Shown here: one piece after another, positions 34,666 to 43,488 of the stretch | Position numbering within the stretch: position 1 is the stretch's first letter | How the letters are laid out: every line of letters starts with the position of its first letter | NCBI GenBank assembly: GCA_048262455.1 | Contig: JBLXFD010000009.1 | Span: 62,001-126,000 of the forward strand | Direction: 5' to 3' | Source: Psychromarinibacter sp048262455 | GTDB taxonomy: Bacteria; Pseudomonadota; Alphaproteobacteria; Rhodobacterales; Rhodobacteraceae | Length of the DNA: 64,000 nt | Notes under the pieces: model-generated | The model's input: only the letters and a program-made list of their open reading frames with translations | The model's database searches: none | What the model was told of the DNA's origin: nothing | Translations under genes and position numbers: made by a program

Positions 34666-35577
34666 ATGCAAATCTATCTGCCCATCGCCGAAGTTTCGGT
34701 GAACGCGTTCCTCCTGCTCGGTCTGGGCGGGCTTGTGGGCGTCCTGTCGGGCATGTTCGGGGTGGGCGGCGGGTTCATCCTGACGCCGCTGCTGTTCTTC
34801 ATCGGCATCCCCCCGGCCATCGCGGTGGCAACCCAGGCGAACCAGGTGGTCGCCTCGTCGATCTCGGGGGTGCTGGCGCATCTCAAGCGAAAGACGGTGG
34901 ACCTGCGAATGGGCACGGTGCTGCTGGGGGGCGGCATCGTCGGTTCCGCGGCTGGGGTCGAGGTCTTTGCCTGGATGCGGCGGCTCGGGCAGGTGGAGCT
35001 GCTGGTCAACCTGTTCTACGTGATCTTCCTGGGCATCATCGGCCTACTGATGCTGGTCGAGGGGCTGAATGCCATCCGCAAGTCCCGCCGCGGCACCGTC
35101 ACCCGGCGCAAGCACCACTGGGTCCATACCTGGCCGCTGAAGATGAAGTTCCGCGCCTCGGGCCTGTACATCTCGGCCATACCCCCGGTGCTGGTGGGGA
35201 TCTCGGTGGGCATCCTTTCGGCGATCATGGGGGTCGGCGGCGGGTTCATCATGCTGCCGGCGATGATCTACATCCTCGGGATGCCGACCAAGGTGGTGGT
35301 GGGAACCTCGCTGTTCCAGATCATCTTCGTCGCCGCCTTCACCACGATGATGCACGCCATCACCAACAACACCGTCGACATCCTGCTGGCGCTGCTGCTG
35401 CTGGTGGGCGGCGTGATCGGCGCGCAGATCGGCACCTCGCTGTCGGTCTACCTGAAGGCTGAGCAGCTGCGCCTGGCGCTGGCGGTGATCGTGCTGGCGG
35501 TCTGCACGAAGCTGGCGCTGGACCTGCTGCTGCAACCGTCCGAACTATACTCCATCGCCCCGGAGGCGGTGCAGTGA
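34666..35577 (+). CDS. TauE/SafE (TSUP) family anion exporter
   Basis: A 303-residue inner-membrane protein with about eight helices in two repeats. Each repeat carries the TSUP glycine motif (GMFGVGGGFILTPLL and AIMGVGGGFIMLPAM). Members export sulfite, sulfoacetate or related organosulfur anions. The GTG of the TIGR02186 gene overlaps its stop (GTGA), a pairing I recognise from alphaproteobacteria and which suggests a two-component system. Confidence 0.93.
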   Translation: MQIYLPIAEVSVNAFLLLGLGGLVGVLSGMFGVGGGFILTPLLFFIGIPPAIAVATQANQVVASSISGVLAHLKRKTVDLRMGTVLLGGGIVGSAAGVEVFAWMRRLGQVELLVNLFYVIFLGIIGLLMLVEGLNAIRKSRRGTVTRRKHHWVHTWPLKMKFRASGLYISAIPPVLVGISVGILSAIMGVGGGFIMLPAMIYILGMPTKVVVGTSLFQIIFVAAFTTMMHAITNNTVDILLALLLLVGGVIGAQIGTSLSVYLKAEQLRLALAVIVLAVCTKLALDLLLQPSELYSIAPEAVQ

Positions 35578-36332
35578 TCCGCTGGCTGGTGCTGCTGACC
35601 CTGCTGGCGCTGCCCGCGCGCGGCGAGGAGGTGGTGGCCGGCCTCAGCCAGAACCGGGTCTCGATCACCGCGGACTTCGACGGGTCCGAGATCCTGATCT
35701 TCGGCGCCGTCAAGCGCGACGTGCCGGTGCCCGCCGAGGCAGAGCCGCTGGAAGTGGTGGTGACCGTCGCCGGCCCCTCGGTGCCGGTGACGGTGCGCCG
35801 CAAGGAGCGCACGGTGGGGATCTGGATCAACCAGGATTCGGTCGAGGTGGACAGCGCCCCGGGGTTCTACGCCGTCGCCACCTCCGGCCCCTTCTTCGAC
35901 GTGATGTCCAACATCGAGGACCTGCGTCACCGGGTATCGGTGACCCGGGCAATCCGCTCTGTCGGGGCGCCGGCGGCGGTGGGGGACGCCAGCCAGTTCA
36001 CCGACGCGCTGGTGCGCATCCGCGGGCGCGAGGACCTGTACCAGCTGCACGAGGGCACGGTGGAGATCACCGACGAGACCCTGTTCAAGACCTCGGTCGC
36101 GCTGCCCGCCAACCTGATCGAGGGCAACTACACCGCGCGGATCTTCCTGACCCGCGGCGGCCGGGTGCTGGACGCGCACGAGCAGGTGATCTTCGTCCAG
36201 AAGGTGGGGCTGGAGCGCTGGCTGTTTGCCCTGTCGAAAGAGCAGCCGGCGATCTACGGGCTGCTGTCGCTGGTGATCGCGGTGGTCGCCGGCTACCTCG
36301 CCTCGGCCATCTTCCGCTACATCCGCAGCTGA
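35574..36332 (+). CDS. TIGR02186-family membrane-anchored periplasmic protein
   Basis: A 252-residue protein with a signal peptide (LLTLLALPARGEE), a beta-rich periplasmic body (EVVAGLSQNRVSITADFDGS at its start, then KRDVPVP, EGTVEITDETLFKTSV), and one C-terminal helix (LLSLVIAVVAGYLASAIF). It matches the conserved family TIGR02186, found next to TauE exporters; its function is unknown. It is linked by GTGA to the exporter gene and by TGATG to the amidotransferase gene. Confidence 0.85.
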   Translation: MIRWLVLLTLLALPARGEEVVAGLSQNRVSITADFDGSEILIFGAVKRDVPVPAEAEPLEVVVTVAGPSVPVTVRRKERTVGIWINQDSVEVDSAPGFYAVATSGPFFDVMSNIEDLRHRVSVTRAIRSVGAPAAVGDASQFTDALVRIRGREDLYQLHEGTVEITDETLFKTSVALPANLIEGNYTARIFLTRGGRVLDAHEQVIFVQKVGLERWLFALSKEQPAIYGLLSLVIAVVAGYLASAIFRYIRS

Positions 36333-37066
36333 TGGCGCGCTTCCTGATCCTGCAACTGCGCCCCGAATCCGAGGCGGCGGAGAACGAGTACCGCGCCTTC
36401 CTCGACAAGGGCGGGCTGGACGAGGCCGCCACCCACCGCATCCGGCTGGACCGCGAGCCGCTGCCGGAGGGGTTGCGCGCGGCCGATTACGCCGGGGTGA
36501 TCGTCGGCGGCGGTCCCGGCTGCGTCAGCGACGATCCCGCCACCAAGTCGCCGGTGGAGCAGCGGATCGAGACCGCGGTGCTGGGGCTGATGCCCGAGAT
36601 CACCGGGGGCGACCTGCCGTTCCTCGGTTGCTGCTACGGCATCGGCATCCTCGCCCATCACCTGGGCGCCGAGGTGTCCAAGGCCCACTACGGAGAGCCG
36701 GTGGGCGCGGTCACCTGCGAGGTGACCGAGGCGGGCAAGGCCGACCCGTTACTGAAGGGCTGCCCCCCGGGCTTCGACGCTTTCGTGGGCCACAAGGAGG
36801 CGGCGCAGGCGCTGCCCGACGGCTGCACGCACCTGCTGGCCTCGGCCCCCTGCCCGTTCCAGATGATCCGCCACGGCCAGAACGTCTACGCCACCCAGTT
36901 CCACCCCGAGGCGGACGCGGCAGTGTTTCACCTGCGCATCGACATCTACAAGGACCGCGGCTACTTCGCCCCCGGCGAGGCGGGGCGGCTGCACCAGATG
37001 GTCGAGGCCGCCGACGTCCACGCGCCGCAGCGCATCCTCGCCAATTTTGCCGCGCGCTACGGCTGA
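36332..37066 (+). CDS. Class I glutamine amidotransferase-like protein
   Basis: A 244-residue protein resembling free-standing GMP-synthase-type amidotransferases. The nucleophile elbow is FLGCCYGIG and the His-Glu pair lies in YATQFHPEAD; GGGPGCVSDD forms the oxyanion loop. Whether it releases ammonia for a partner or hydrolyses a gamma-glutamyl compound is unknown. Its ATG shares one base with the TIGR02186 stop. The final 10 bases overlap the convergent methyltransferase gene. Confidence 0.87.
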   Translation: MARFLILQLRPESEAAENEYRAFLDKGGLDEAATHRIRLDREPLPEGLRAADYAGVIVGGGPGCVSDDPATKSPVEQRIETAVLGLMPEITGGDLPFLGCCYGIGILAHHLGAEVSKAHYGEPVGAVTCEVTEAGKADPLLKGCPPGFDAFVGHKEAAQALPDGCTHLLASAPCPFQMIRHGQNVYATQFHPEADAAVFHLRIDIYKDRGYFAPGEAGRLHQMVEAADVHAPQRILANFAARYG

Positions 37067-37953
37067 ACGATCTCGTGGCTCGCGGCGCGCAGCCGCCGGG
37101 CGAGTTCGGCGATATGCGCCGGCCCCACTTCGCAGCAGCCGCCGACGATCGTTGCGCCCTGCGCCACCCAGTCCATCGCGTGCTCGGCGTAGCGTTCCGG
37201 CGTCAGGTCCTGCCGCGTCTCCAGCAGGTCGACCGTGGTGCGCCGATCCGCGAAGGCCTCGGCAATCCGCGTGAATCCGTTGGCATAGGCGCCGAAGGGC
37301 AGGCCGAAGCCGGCCACCTCTTCCAGCGCCGCGCCGATCACCTCGGGGGGAGAGCAGTTCACCAGCACCGCAGCGGGCGCGTAGCGTTCCACCACCTCCG
37401 CCAGCGCCGACACCGGCTCGCCGGAGCGCAGGCGCGTGCCGTCATCGTCCATCACCGAGATCGCCAGCCAGACCGGGTGCGGATGCTCCCGTGCCGCCAG
37501 CAGCGCCCCCTCGGCCTGCGACACCGACGCCATCGTCTCGAACAGCAGGATGTCGACGCGCCCGGACAGCCGCGCCAATGCCTCGGCGTATTGCGCGGCG
37601 GCCTCGGGCGGCGGCGGGCAGAGGTCGGGGCGGTAGGAGGTGACCAGCGGGCCGATCGCCCCCGCCACCTTGCCGCGTCCGGACGCGGCGCGGCGGGCCG
37701 AGGTCACCGCCAGATCGCCAAGTGGCTGCAATTCCGCCTCCAGCCCCTCCGGCGCCAGACGGTCGCGCAGCAGCGGGTAGGTATTGGTGGTGGCCACCGT
37801 CGCCCCGGCGTCGAAGTAATCGCGGTGCAGCGCCTCGACCAGCTCGGGGTGCGCCTGCATCGCGCGGGTGGACCACAGCGGCGTCGGCCGGTCACCGGCG
37901 CGCCGCACCAGTTCCTGCCCGATGCTGCCGTCTAGCAGAACCACCTGCGCCAT
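37057..37953 (-). CDS. Homocysteine S-methyltransferase-family protein
   Basis: A 298-residue TIM-barrel zinc methyltransferase. The N-terminal LLDGSIGQELVRRAG and the zinc cysteines in VLVNCSPPE and GGCCEVGP match the S-methyl-L-methionine or betaine/homocysteine methyltransferase group. No cobalamin-binding domain is fused, so the methyl donor is probably a sulfonium or betaine compound such as S-methylmethionine. Donor not identifiable from sequence. Confidence 0.9.
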   Translation of the reverse strand: MAQVVLLDGSIGQELVRRAGDRPTPLWSTRAMQAHPELVEALHRDYFDAGATVATTNTYPLLRDRLAPEGLEAELQPLGDLAVTSARRAASGRGKVAGAIGPLVTSYRPDLCPPPPEAAAQYAEALARLSGRVDILLFETMASVSQAEGALLAAREHPHPVWLAISVMDDDGTRLRSGEPVSALAEVVERYAPAAVLVNCSPPEVIGAALEEVAGFGLPFGAYANGFTRIAEAFADRRTTVDLLETRQDLTPERYAEHAMDWVAQGATIVGGCCEVGPAHIAELARRLRAASHEIVQP

Positions 37954-37962
37954 GGGCTGTTC

Positions 37963-38289
37963 CTATCGTACCTGCCGTGTCCGCAGGAAAAGGTAGAGCG
38001 GCAGCCCGCAACTCAACCCGAAAATCCACGTGGCCGGCAGCGCCACCAGTGCCAGCCAGTTGCGCCGCACCCAGACCTCCGCGCCGACCCAGACGGTCAG
38101 CGCCGTGGCGGCGATAAGCAGGTCCCACATCAGGCCGCTCGTCGCGGCATTCGCCTGCCAGGCCGCCAGCGTGGCGGACAGGGAAAGCCCCTCGTCGCGC
38201 CAGAAGGCGGCGAACCATGCCATCGGGTGCACCGCGCCCCACAGCGCCAGCCCGAGGTAGATCAGCCGAAGCGGCGACGGCAGGCTCAG
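37963..38289 (-). CDS. DUF2834 membrane protein with an apparent CTG start
   Basis: A small protein of about 108 residues with three hydrophobic helices (LRLIYLGLALWGAVHPM; GLMWDLLIAATALTVWVG; WLALVALPATWIFGL) and the C-terminal SCGLPLYLFLRTR typical of DUF2834. Function unknown. No ATG, GTG or TTG lies in frame ahead of the first helix. GGAGGG at 38301-38296 is six bases before CTG 38289, which overlaps the lipoprotein stop as CTGA, the same geometry as the ATGA overlap before that gene. I therefore propose CTG as the start. Confidence 0.75.
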   Translation of the reverse strand: MSLPSPLRLIYLGLALWGAVHPMAWFAAFWRDEGLSLSATLAAWQANAATSGLMWDLLIAATALTVWVGAEVWVRRNWLALVALPATWIFGLSCGLPLYLFLRTRQVR

Positions 38290-38426
38290 AAGAAGCCCTC
38301 CGGATCGAAGTCGCGCGGGTTGGTGAGGTTCTTCGGATCCACACCCGAGCCCGGCGCCACTGGCGCGCCATCCACGCCGCAGCCGGCCAGCGCCAGCCCC
38401 AGCAGCAGCAAACAGACCGTCCTCAT
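38286..38426 (-). CDS. Very small lipoprotein, LptM (YifL)-like
   Basis: A 46-residue lipoprotein: MRTVCLLLLGLALAGC, a clear lipobox, then CGVDGAPVAPGSG and a short acidic tail ending EGFF. Small argH-linked lipoproteins with a CG..G.P..P start, such as LptM/YifL, assist the LPS translocon LptD in enterobacteria; this equivalence is inference from position and the first residues after Cys. AAGGAGAG precedes ATG 38426, which overlaps the argH stop (ATGA). Confidence 0.75.
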   Translation of the reverse strand: MRTVCLLLLGLALAGCGVDGAPVAPGSGVDPKNLTNPRDFDPEGFF

Positions 38427-39814
38427 CCCAGTCTCTCCTTCCAGCGCGCGACCTGCGCGCGCACCTGCCCGGGCGCGGTGCCGCCGTAGCTGGTGCGGCT
38501 GGCGACGGAGTTGTGAACCCCCAACACGCCATAGACCGCATCCGTGATCCCCGCGTGCGCCGCCTGCATGTCCTCCAGCGTCAACTCCGGCAGGTCGATG
38601 CCCTTCGCCTCGGCCTTCGCCACCAGCGCCCCGGTGACATGATGCGCCTCGCGGAACGGCAGGTCCAGTTCCCTGACCAGCCAGTCGGCCAGATCGGTCG
38701 CGGTGGAAAAGCCGCTGGCCGCCGCGGTCTCCAGCGCCGGGCGGTTCGCGGTCATGTCGCGCACCATCCCCTCCATCGCCGCCAGCGCCAGCATCAGGCT
38801 GTCGGCGGCGTCGAAGGTCTGTTCCTTGTCTTCCTGCATGTCCTTGGAATAGGCCAGCGGCAGCCCCTTCATCACCGTCAGCAGCGCCACCTGCGCGCCG
38901 AGGATGCGGCCGATCTTGGCGCGGATCAGTTCCGCCGCGTCGGGATTCTTCTTCTGCGGCATGATCGACGAGCCGGTCGAGAACCGGTCCGACAGCACCA
39001 CGAATCGGAACTGCGCCGAGGACCAGATCACCAGCTCCTCGGCCATCCGCGACAGGTGCATCGCGCAGATAGTGGAGGCCGACAGGAACTCCAGCGCGAA
39101 GTCGCGGTCGGCGACGGTGTCCAGCGAGTTGGCGGTCGGGCGGTCGAAGTCCAGCGCCTCGGCCACCGCGTGCCGATCGATGGGAAACGAGGTGCCGGCC
39201 AGCGCGGCGGCGCCCAGCGGGCACTCGTTCATCCGCTTGCGGGCGTCGCGGAAGCGGTCCGCGTCGCGGGCGAACATCTCGACGTAAGCCATCATGTGGT
39301 GGCCCCAGGTCACCGGCTGCGCCACCTGCAGGTGGGTGAAGCCGGGCATCGCCCAGTCCGCCCCCGCCTCGGCCTGCGCCAGCAGCGCCCGGCACAGCGC
39401 CTCCAGCCCGGTCACGGCGGCGTCGCACTGCTCGCGTACCCACATGCGGAAATCCAGCGCCACCTGGTCGTTGCGCGACCGCGCGGTGTGCAGCCGCCCC
39501 GCCGCCTCGCCCACCAGTTCCTTCAGCCGGGCCTCCACGTTCATGTGGATGTCCTCCAGCGCGGTGGAAAAGGTGAACTCCCCGGCCTCGATCTCTGACA
39601 AGACCGTGAGAAGGCCTTCCCGGATCGCCTCGGCGTCTTTATCGCTTAGGATGCCCTGGGCCGCGAGCATCGCGGCATGGGCGCGAGAGCCGCGGATGTC
39701 CTGCGGAGCGAGCCGCTTGTCGAACCCGATCGAGGCGTTGATCGCCTCCATGATCGCATCGGGTCCGTCGGCGAAACGCCCGCCCCACATGGCATTCGAG
39801 CTTTTGTCTGTCAT
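38423..39814 (-). CDS. argH: Argininosuccinate lyase
   Basis: A 463-residue fumarase/aspartase-superfamily enzyme splitting argininosuccinate to arginine and fumarate, the last step of arginine synthesis. Key segments: MWGGRFADGPD at the N-terminus, HTARSRNDQVALDFRMW, and the superfamily signature GSSIMPQKKNPD at about residues 279-290. It diverges from tlpA across only 25 bases and heads the chain argH, small lipoprotein, DUF2834. Confidence 0.97.
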   Translation of the reverse strand: MTDKSSNAMWGGRFADGPDAIMEAINASIGFDKRLAPQDIRGSRAHAAMLAAQGILSDKDAEAIREGLLTVLSEIEAGEFTFSTALEDIHMNVEARLKELVGEAAGRLHTARSRNDQVALDFRMWVREQCDAAVTGLEALCRALLAQAEAGADWAMPGFTHLQVAQPVTWGHHMMAYVEMFARDADRFRDARKRMNECPLGAAALAGTSFPIDRHAVAEALDFDRPTANSLDTVADRDFALEFLSASTICAMHLSRMAEELVIWSSAQFRFVVLSDRFSTGSSIMPQKKNPDAAELIRAKIGRILGAQVALLTVMKGLPLAYSKDMQEDKEQTFDAADSLMLALAAMEGMVRDMTANRPALETAAASGFSTATDLADWLVRELDLPFREAHHVTGALVAKAEAKGIDLPELTLEDMQAAHAGITDAVYGVLGVHNSVASRTSYGGTAPGQVRAQVARWKERLG

Positions 39815-39839
39815 CGGTCCGCCCTGGAAGGATATCTAA

Positions 39840-40403
39840 ATGCGCTGGTTCAGCTTCGCCGTCCTCTACACCTGCCTCGGTCTCGCTGCAAATACCGCCG
39901 CCGCCGCGGACCCCGCCACGCTGGAGGCGATGCGCGAGGGCGACATGCGCAAGCTGGTCTTCTCGGACCCCGCGCCGGTGCCCGAGACCGAGTTCGACAG
40001 CGAGGACGGCACCCGCCTGACGCTCGCCGACTTCCAGGGGCGGTACGTGCTGGTGAACTTCTGGGCCACCTGGTGCGCCCCCTGCCGCGAAGAGATGCCT
40101 TCGCTGTCCAGGCTGCAGGCGGAACTGGGGGGCGAGGACTTCGAGGTCGTCACCATCGCCACCGGCCGCAATCCCCCGGCGGGGATGAAGCGGTTCTTTG
40201 AAGAGGTGGGCGTGGACAACCTGCCGCTGCACCGCGACCCGACCCAGGCCCTGGCGCGGCAGATGGCGGTGCTGGCGCTGCCGATCACCGTGATCCTCGA
40301 CCCGCAGGGCCGCGAGATCGCCCGCCTGCGCGGAGACGCCGACTGGTCCGGGCCCGAGGCGCTGGCGCTGCTGCGCGCGCTGCTGGAAGACGCCGGCAGC
40401 TAG
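39840..40403 (+). CDS. tlpA: TlpA-type periplasmic thioredoxin-like protein
   Basis: A 187-residue exported thiol-disulfide protein: signal peptide ending near NTAAAA/DP, then a thioredoxin fold with WCAPC (C79, C82) in NFWATWCAPCREEMPS and cis-Pro in LALPITVIL. TlpA/ResA proteins reduce disulfides in apocytochrome c or in Cu(A) sites. It stands back to back with argH, as in other Rhodobacterales, and overlaps the convergent tag gene by 4 bases. Confidence 0.92.
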   Translation: MRWFSFAVLYTCLGLAANTAAAADPATLEAMREGDMRKLVFSDPAPVPETEFDSEDGTRLTLADFQGRYVLVNFWATWCAPCREEMPSLSRLQAELGGEDFEVVTIATGRNPPAGMKRFFEEVGVDNLPLHRDPTQALARQMAVLALPITVILDPQGREIARLRGDADWSGPEALALLRALLEDAGS

Positions 40404-40969
40404 GCCAGCTTCGCCACCTCGTCATGGCGCGGGCAGGTGACGAGGTGGTCGTTCACCATGCCGCAGGCCTGCATCCAGGCATAGACGATGGTGGGGCCGC
40501 AAAAGCGGAAGCCCTCGGCCTTCAGGTCCTTCGACAGCCGCAGCGACACCTCTGTCTGCGCCGGCACCTCGGCCATGGTGGCAAAGCGGTTCTGCACCGG
40601 CGCCCCGCCGACGCGGTCCCACAGGAAGGGGGCGAACCCCTCCCGCGCCTCGATCCGGGCGAAGGCGCGGGCGTTGCCGATGGTGGCCTCGATCTTGCCG
40701 CGGTGGCGCACGATACCGGCATCCGCCAGCAGGCGCGTCACCTCCGGCTCTCCCCAGCCGGCGATCACCTCTGGGTCGAAACCGGCGAAGGCGCTGCGGA
40801 AGGCGGGGCGTTTGCGCAGGATGGTGATCCACGACAGGCCGGCCTGGAACCCGTCCAGAATCAGCTTTTCCCATAGCGCCCGACCATCGCGCTCCGGCAC
40901 GCCCCACTCGGTGTCGTGGTAGGCGACGTAAAGCGGTTCACTGCCGCACCAGTCACAGCGTTTGGTCAT
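40400..40969 (-). CDS. tag: DNA-3-methyladenine glycosylase I
   Basis: A 189-residue base-excision enzyme removing 3-methyladenine from DNA. The zinc-binding ligands typical of Tag are present: RCDWCG at the N-terminus, YHDTEWGVP, and the C-terminal NDHLVTCPRH. The fold core DGFQAGLSWITILRKRPAFR matches the family. ATG 40969 begins the conserved MTKRCDWCG. It converges on tlpA and diverges from the EAL gene. Confidence 0.96.
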   Translation of the reverse strand: MTKRCDWCGSEPLYVAYHDTEWGVPERDGRALWEKLILDGFQAGLSWITILRKRPAFRSAFAGFDPEVIAGWGEPEVTRLLADAGIVRHRGKIEATIGNARAFARIEAREGFAPFLWDRVGGAPVQNRFATMAEVPAQTEVSLRLSKDLKAEGFRFCGPTIVYAWMQACGMVNDHLVTCPRHDEVAKLA

Positions 40970-41106
40970 GGGGATGCCTTCTTTATCAATGGCTTGCCGT
41001 GGACGCCGGCAACGCGGAAATAATAGCTGAAACAAGAACAAAATGCGAATTTTCATTCGATGTAAACACTTGTCTTCCAGGGTCCGGGGGGACGGAGGAA
41101 GGTGCC

Positions 41107-41946
41107 ATGCAGCCGAACATCACGCTGGAGGATCCCGTGCCCGAAGGCATGGAGAGCCCTCTTGATTTCGCGGTCGTCGAACGGGATCGCGGCACCATAA
41201 AGATGGTGCAGGACGCGATCGCCCGGCGCGAGGTGATGCTGGCCTACCAGCCCGTGATACAGACCGACCGTCCCGACCGCCCCGCCTTTTGGGAAGGCCT
41301 GATCCGCATCCTTGACGACACCGGCCGCGTGATCCCCGCCCGCGATTTCATCGGCGTGGTGGAAACCAGCGAGCTGGGGCGGCAGATCGACTGCCTTTCG
41401 CTGGAAATGGGGCTGCGCGCGCTGCGCGAGGTGCCGGGCCTGCGGCTTTCAGTGAACATGTCCGCCCGCTCCATCGGCTACCCGCGCTGGAACAAGGTGC
41501 TCGAGGAAGGGCTGGCGCGGGACGTGACGGTGGCCGAACGCTTGATCCTCGAGATCACCGAAGCCTCGGCGATGATCATGCCCGACATCGTGCAGGTCTT
41601 CATGGCGCGGATGCAGCGGCGCGACGTCTGCTTCGCGCTGGACGACTTCGGCGCCGGATATACCGCCTTCCGCTACCTGCGGCAGTTCTTCTTCGACATC
41701 CTGAAGATCGACGGCCAGTTCATCCGCAACATCCACCGCGATCCCGACAACCAGGTGCTGGCGCAGGCGCTCATCTCCATCGGGCGACATTTCGAGATGT
41801 TCACGGTCGCGGAATACGTCGAGAACGCCGAGGATGCCGAGTTTCTGACCGAGATCGGGATAGACTGCATGCAGGGCTACTACTTCGGCGCCCCCACCAC
41901 TCGGCCCTTCTGGCTGCCCGGGCAGGAGGATCGCCGCGCCGGCTGA
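41107..41946 (+). CDS. EAL-domain protein (probable cyclic-di-GMP phosphodiesterase)
   Basis: A 279-residue cytosolic protein consisting of an EAL domain with a short N-terminal extension and no GGDEF or membrane part. The signature reads EGL (E63-L65, FWEGLIRI). The other catalytic positions are present: Asn in SVNMSA, Glu in LEITEAS, the DD pair in ALDDFGAGYT, Lys in ILKIDGQFI, Glu in VAEYVENA (AEGVE in most) and Gln in MQGYYFGAP. It is therefore likely active on c-di-GMP. GACGGAGGAAGG precedes ATG 41107. Confidence 0.9.
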   Translation: MQPNITLEDPVPEGMESPLDFAVVERDRGTIKMVQDAIARREVMLAYQPVIQTDRPDRPAFWEGLIRILDDTGRVIPARDFIGVVETSELGRQIDCLSLEMGLRALREVPGLRLSVNMSARSIGYPRWNKVLEEGLARDVTVAERLILEITEASAMIMPDIVQVFMARMQRRDVCFALDDFGAGYTAFRYLRQFFFDILKIDGQFIRNIHRDPDNQVLAQALISIGRHFEMFTVAEYVENAEDAEFLTEIGIDCMQGYYFGAPTTRPFWLPGQEDRRAG

Positions 41947-42117
41947 CGAACGCCGTGGAAGCAACGACTTACCGTCACTCACGCACCCCCGGCCCTCGCT
42001 GCACCGCGGCATGATGCGCCTTGCATCACCGTGCCGGAGCGCCTACCAAATAGCCCCATAGCCGGACCGGGGCACCGCCTGCGTGGCCCTGCGGCATCTG
42101 ACGCAGAGAGGACCACC

Positions 42118-43293
42118 ATGACCAACGTCGTTATCGCCTCCGCCGCCCGCACCGCTGTCGGCAGCTTCGGCGGCGCCTTCGCCAATACCCCGGCCCACGA
42201 CCTGGGCGCCGCGGTGCTGGAGGCGATCGTCTCCCGCGCCGGGATTGACAAGGGCGAGGTGAGCGAGACGATCCTCGGCCAGGTGCTGACCGCCGGCCAG
42301 GGCCAGAACCCGGCCCGCCAGGCGCACATCAAGGCCGGCCTGCCGCAGGAATCCGCGGCCTGGGGCATCAACCAGGTCTGCGGCTCCGGCCTGCGCGCGG
42401 TCGCGCTTGGCGCGCAGCACATCCAGTTGGGCGACGCCAGCATTGTCGCCGCGGGCGGGCAGGAAAACATGTCCATGTCGCCCCACTGCCAGAACCTGCG
42501 CCAGGGTCAGAAGATGGGCGACCTGCAGCTGATCGACACCATGATCAAGGACGGCCTTTGGGATGCCTTCAACGGCTACCACATGGGCCAGACCGCCGAG
42601 AACGTTGCGGAAAAATGGCAGATCGGCCGCGAGCAGCAGGACGAGTTCGCCGTCGCCAGCCAGAACAAGGCCGAGGCCGCGCAGAAGGCCGGCCGCTTCG
42701 ATGACGAGGTGATCGGTTACACCGTCAAGACCCGCAAGGGCGAGACGCTGGTGGACAAGGACGAGTACATCCGCCACGGCGCCACCATCGACGCCATGCA
42801 GAAACTGCGCCCCGCCTTCACCCGCGACGGCTCTGTCACCGCTGCCAACGCCTCTGGCCTGAACGACGGCGCCGCGGCGGTGCTGCTGATGAGCGTCGAA
42901 GAGGCCGAGAAGCGCGGCATCACGCCAATGGCCCGCATCGCCAGCTACGCCACCGCCGGCCTCGACCCGGCGATCATGGGCGTCGGCCCGGTGCACGCCA
43001 GCCGCAAGGCGCTGGAGCGGGCGGGCTGGAAGGTGGACGACCTGGACCTCGTGGAAGCGAACGAGGCTTTCGCGGCCCAGGCCTGCGCGGTCAACAAGGA
43101 CATGGGCTGGGACCCGGCGATCGTGAACGTCAACGGCGGCGCCATCGCCATTGGCCACCCCATCGGCGCTTCCGGCTGCCGCGTTCTGAACACCCTGCTG
43201 TTCGAGATGCAGCGCCGCGACGCCAAGCGCGGCCTCGCCACGCTTTGCATCGGCGGCGGCATGGGCGTCGCGCTCTGCGTCGAGCGTCCCTGA
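42118..43293 (+). CDS. phaA: Acetyl-CoA acetyltransferase (biosynthetic thiolase)
   Basis: A 391-residue type II thiolase condensing two acetyl-CoA to acetoacetyl-CoA. The active Cys lies in NQVCGSGLRAVALG, the His in GGAIAIGHPIGASG and the second Cys in TLCIGGGMGVAL. Followed by phaB, it supplies 3-hydroxybutyryl-CoA for polyhydroxybutyrate or for the ethylmalonyl-CoA route. AGAGAGG precedes ATG 42118. Confidence 0.96.
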   Translation: MTNVVIASAARTAVGSFGGAFANTPAHDLGAAVLEAIVSRAGIDKGEVSETILGQVLTAGQGQNPARQAHIKAGLPQESAAWGINQVCGSGLRAVALGAQHIQLGDASIVAAGGQENMSMSPHCQNLRQGQKMGDLQLIDTMIKDGLWDAFNGYHMGQTAENVAEKWQIGREQQDEFAVASQNKAEAAQKAGRFDDEVIGYTVKTRKGETLVDKDEYIRHGATIDAMQKLRPAFTRDGSVTAANASGLNDGAAAVLLMSVEEAEKRGITPMARIASYATAGLDPAIMGVGPVHASRKALERAGWKVDDLDLVEANEAFAAQACAVNKDMGWDPAIVNVNGGAIAIGHPIGASGCRVLNTLLFEMQRRDAKRGLATLCIGGGMGVALCVERP

Positions 43294-43300
43294 TCTCCGT

Positions 43301-43325
43301 GGGCGGGGTCCATCAGACCCCGCCC
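43301..43325. terminator. GGGCGGGGTC hairpin between phaA and phaB
   Basis: A perfect 10-bp stem GGGCGGGGTC / GACCCCGCCC with the loop CATCA starts 8 bases after the phaA stop. It could end phaA transcripts or lower phaB read-through. A member of the recurrent GGCGGGG hairpins in this window. Confidence 0.5.
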
Positions 43326-43488
43326 CACCCTTTGCACAGAAGTTGAGCTTTACAGGCGCGGTCCCGATGCGGGACACATGGGGGGGAGAATGTGCCACCC
43401 CTCCAGCCGCTTGACCCTCCGGGCCGGGCCGCTCACGGGCGGTGCGAGGCTGGCCCGACGCCAGCGAAACAGCGAGGAGGAGAACCGC

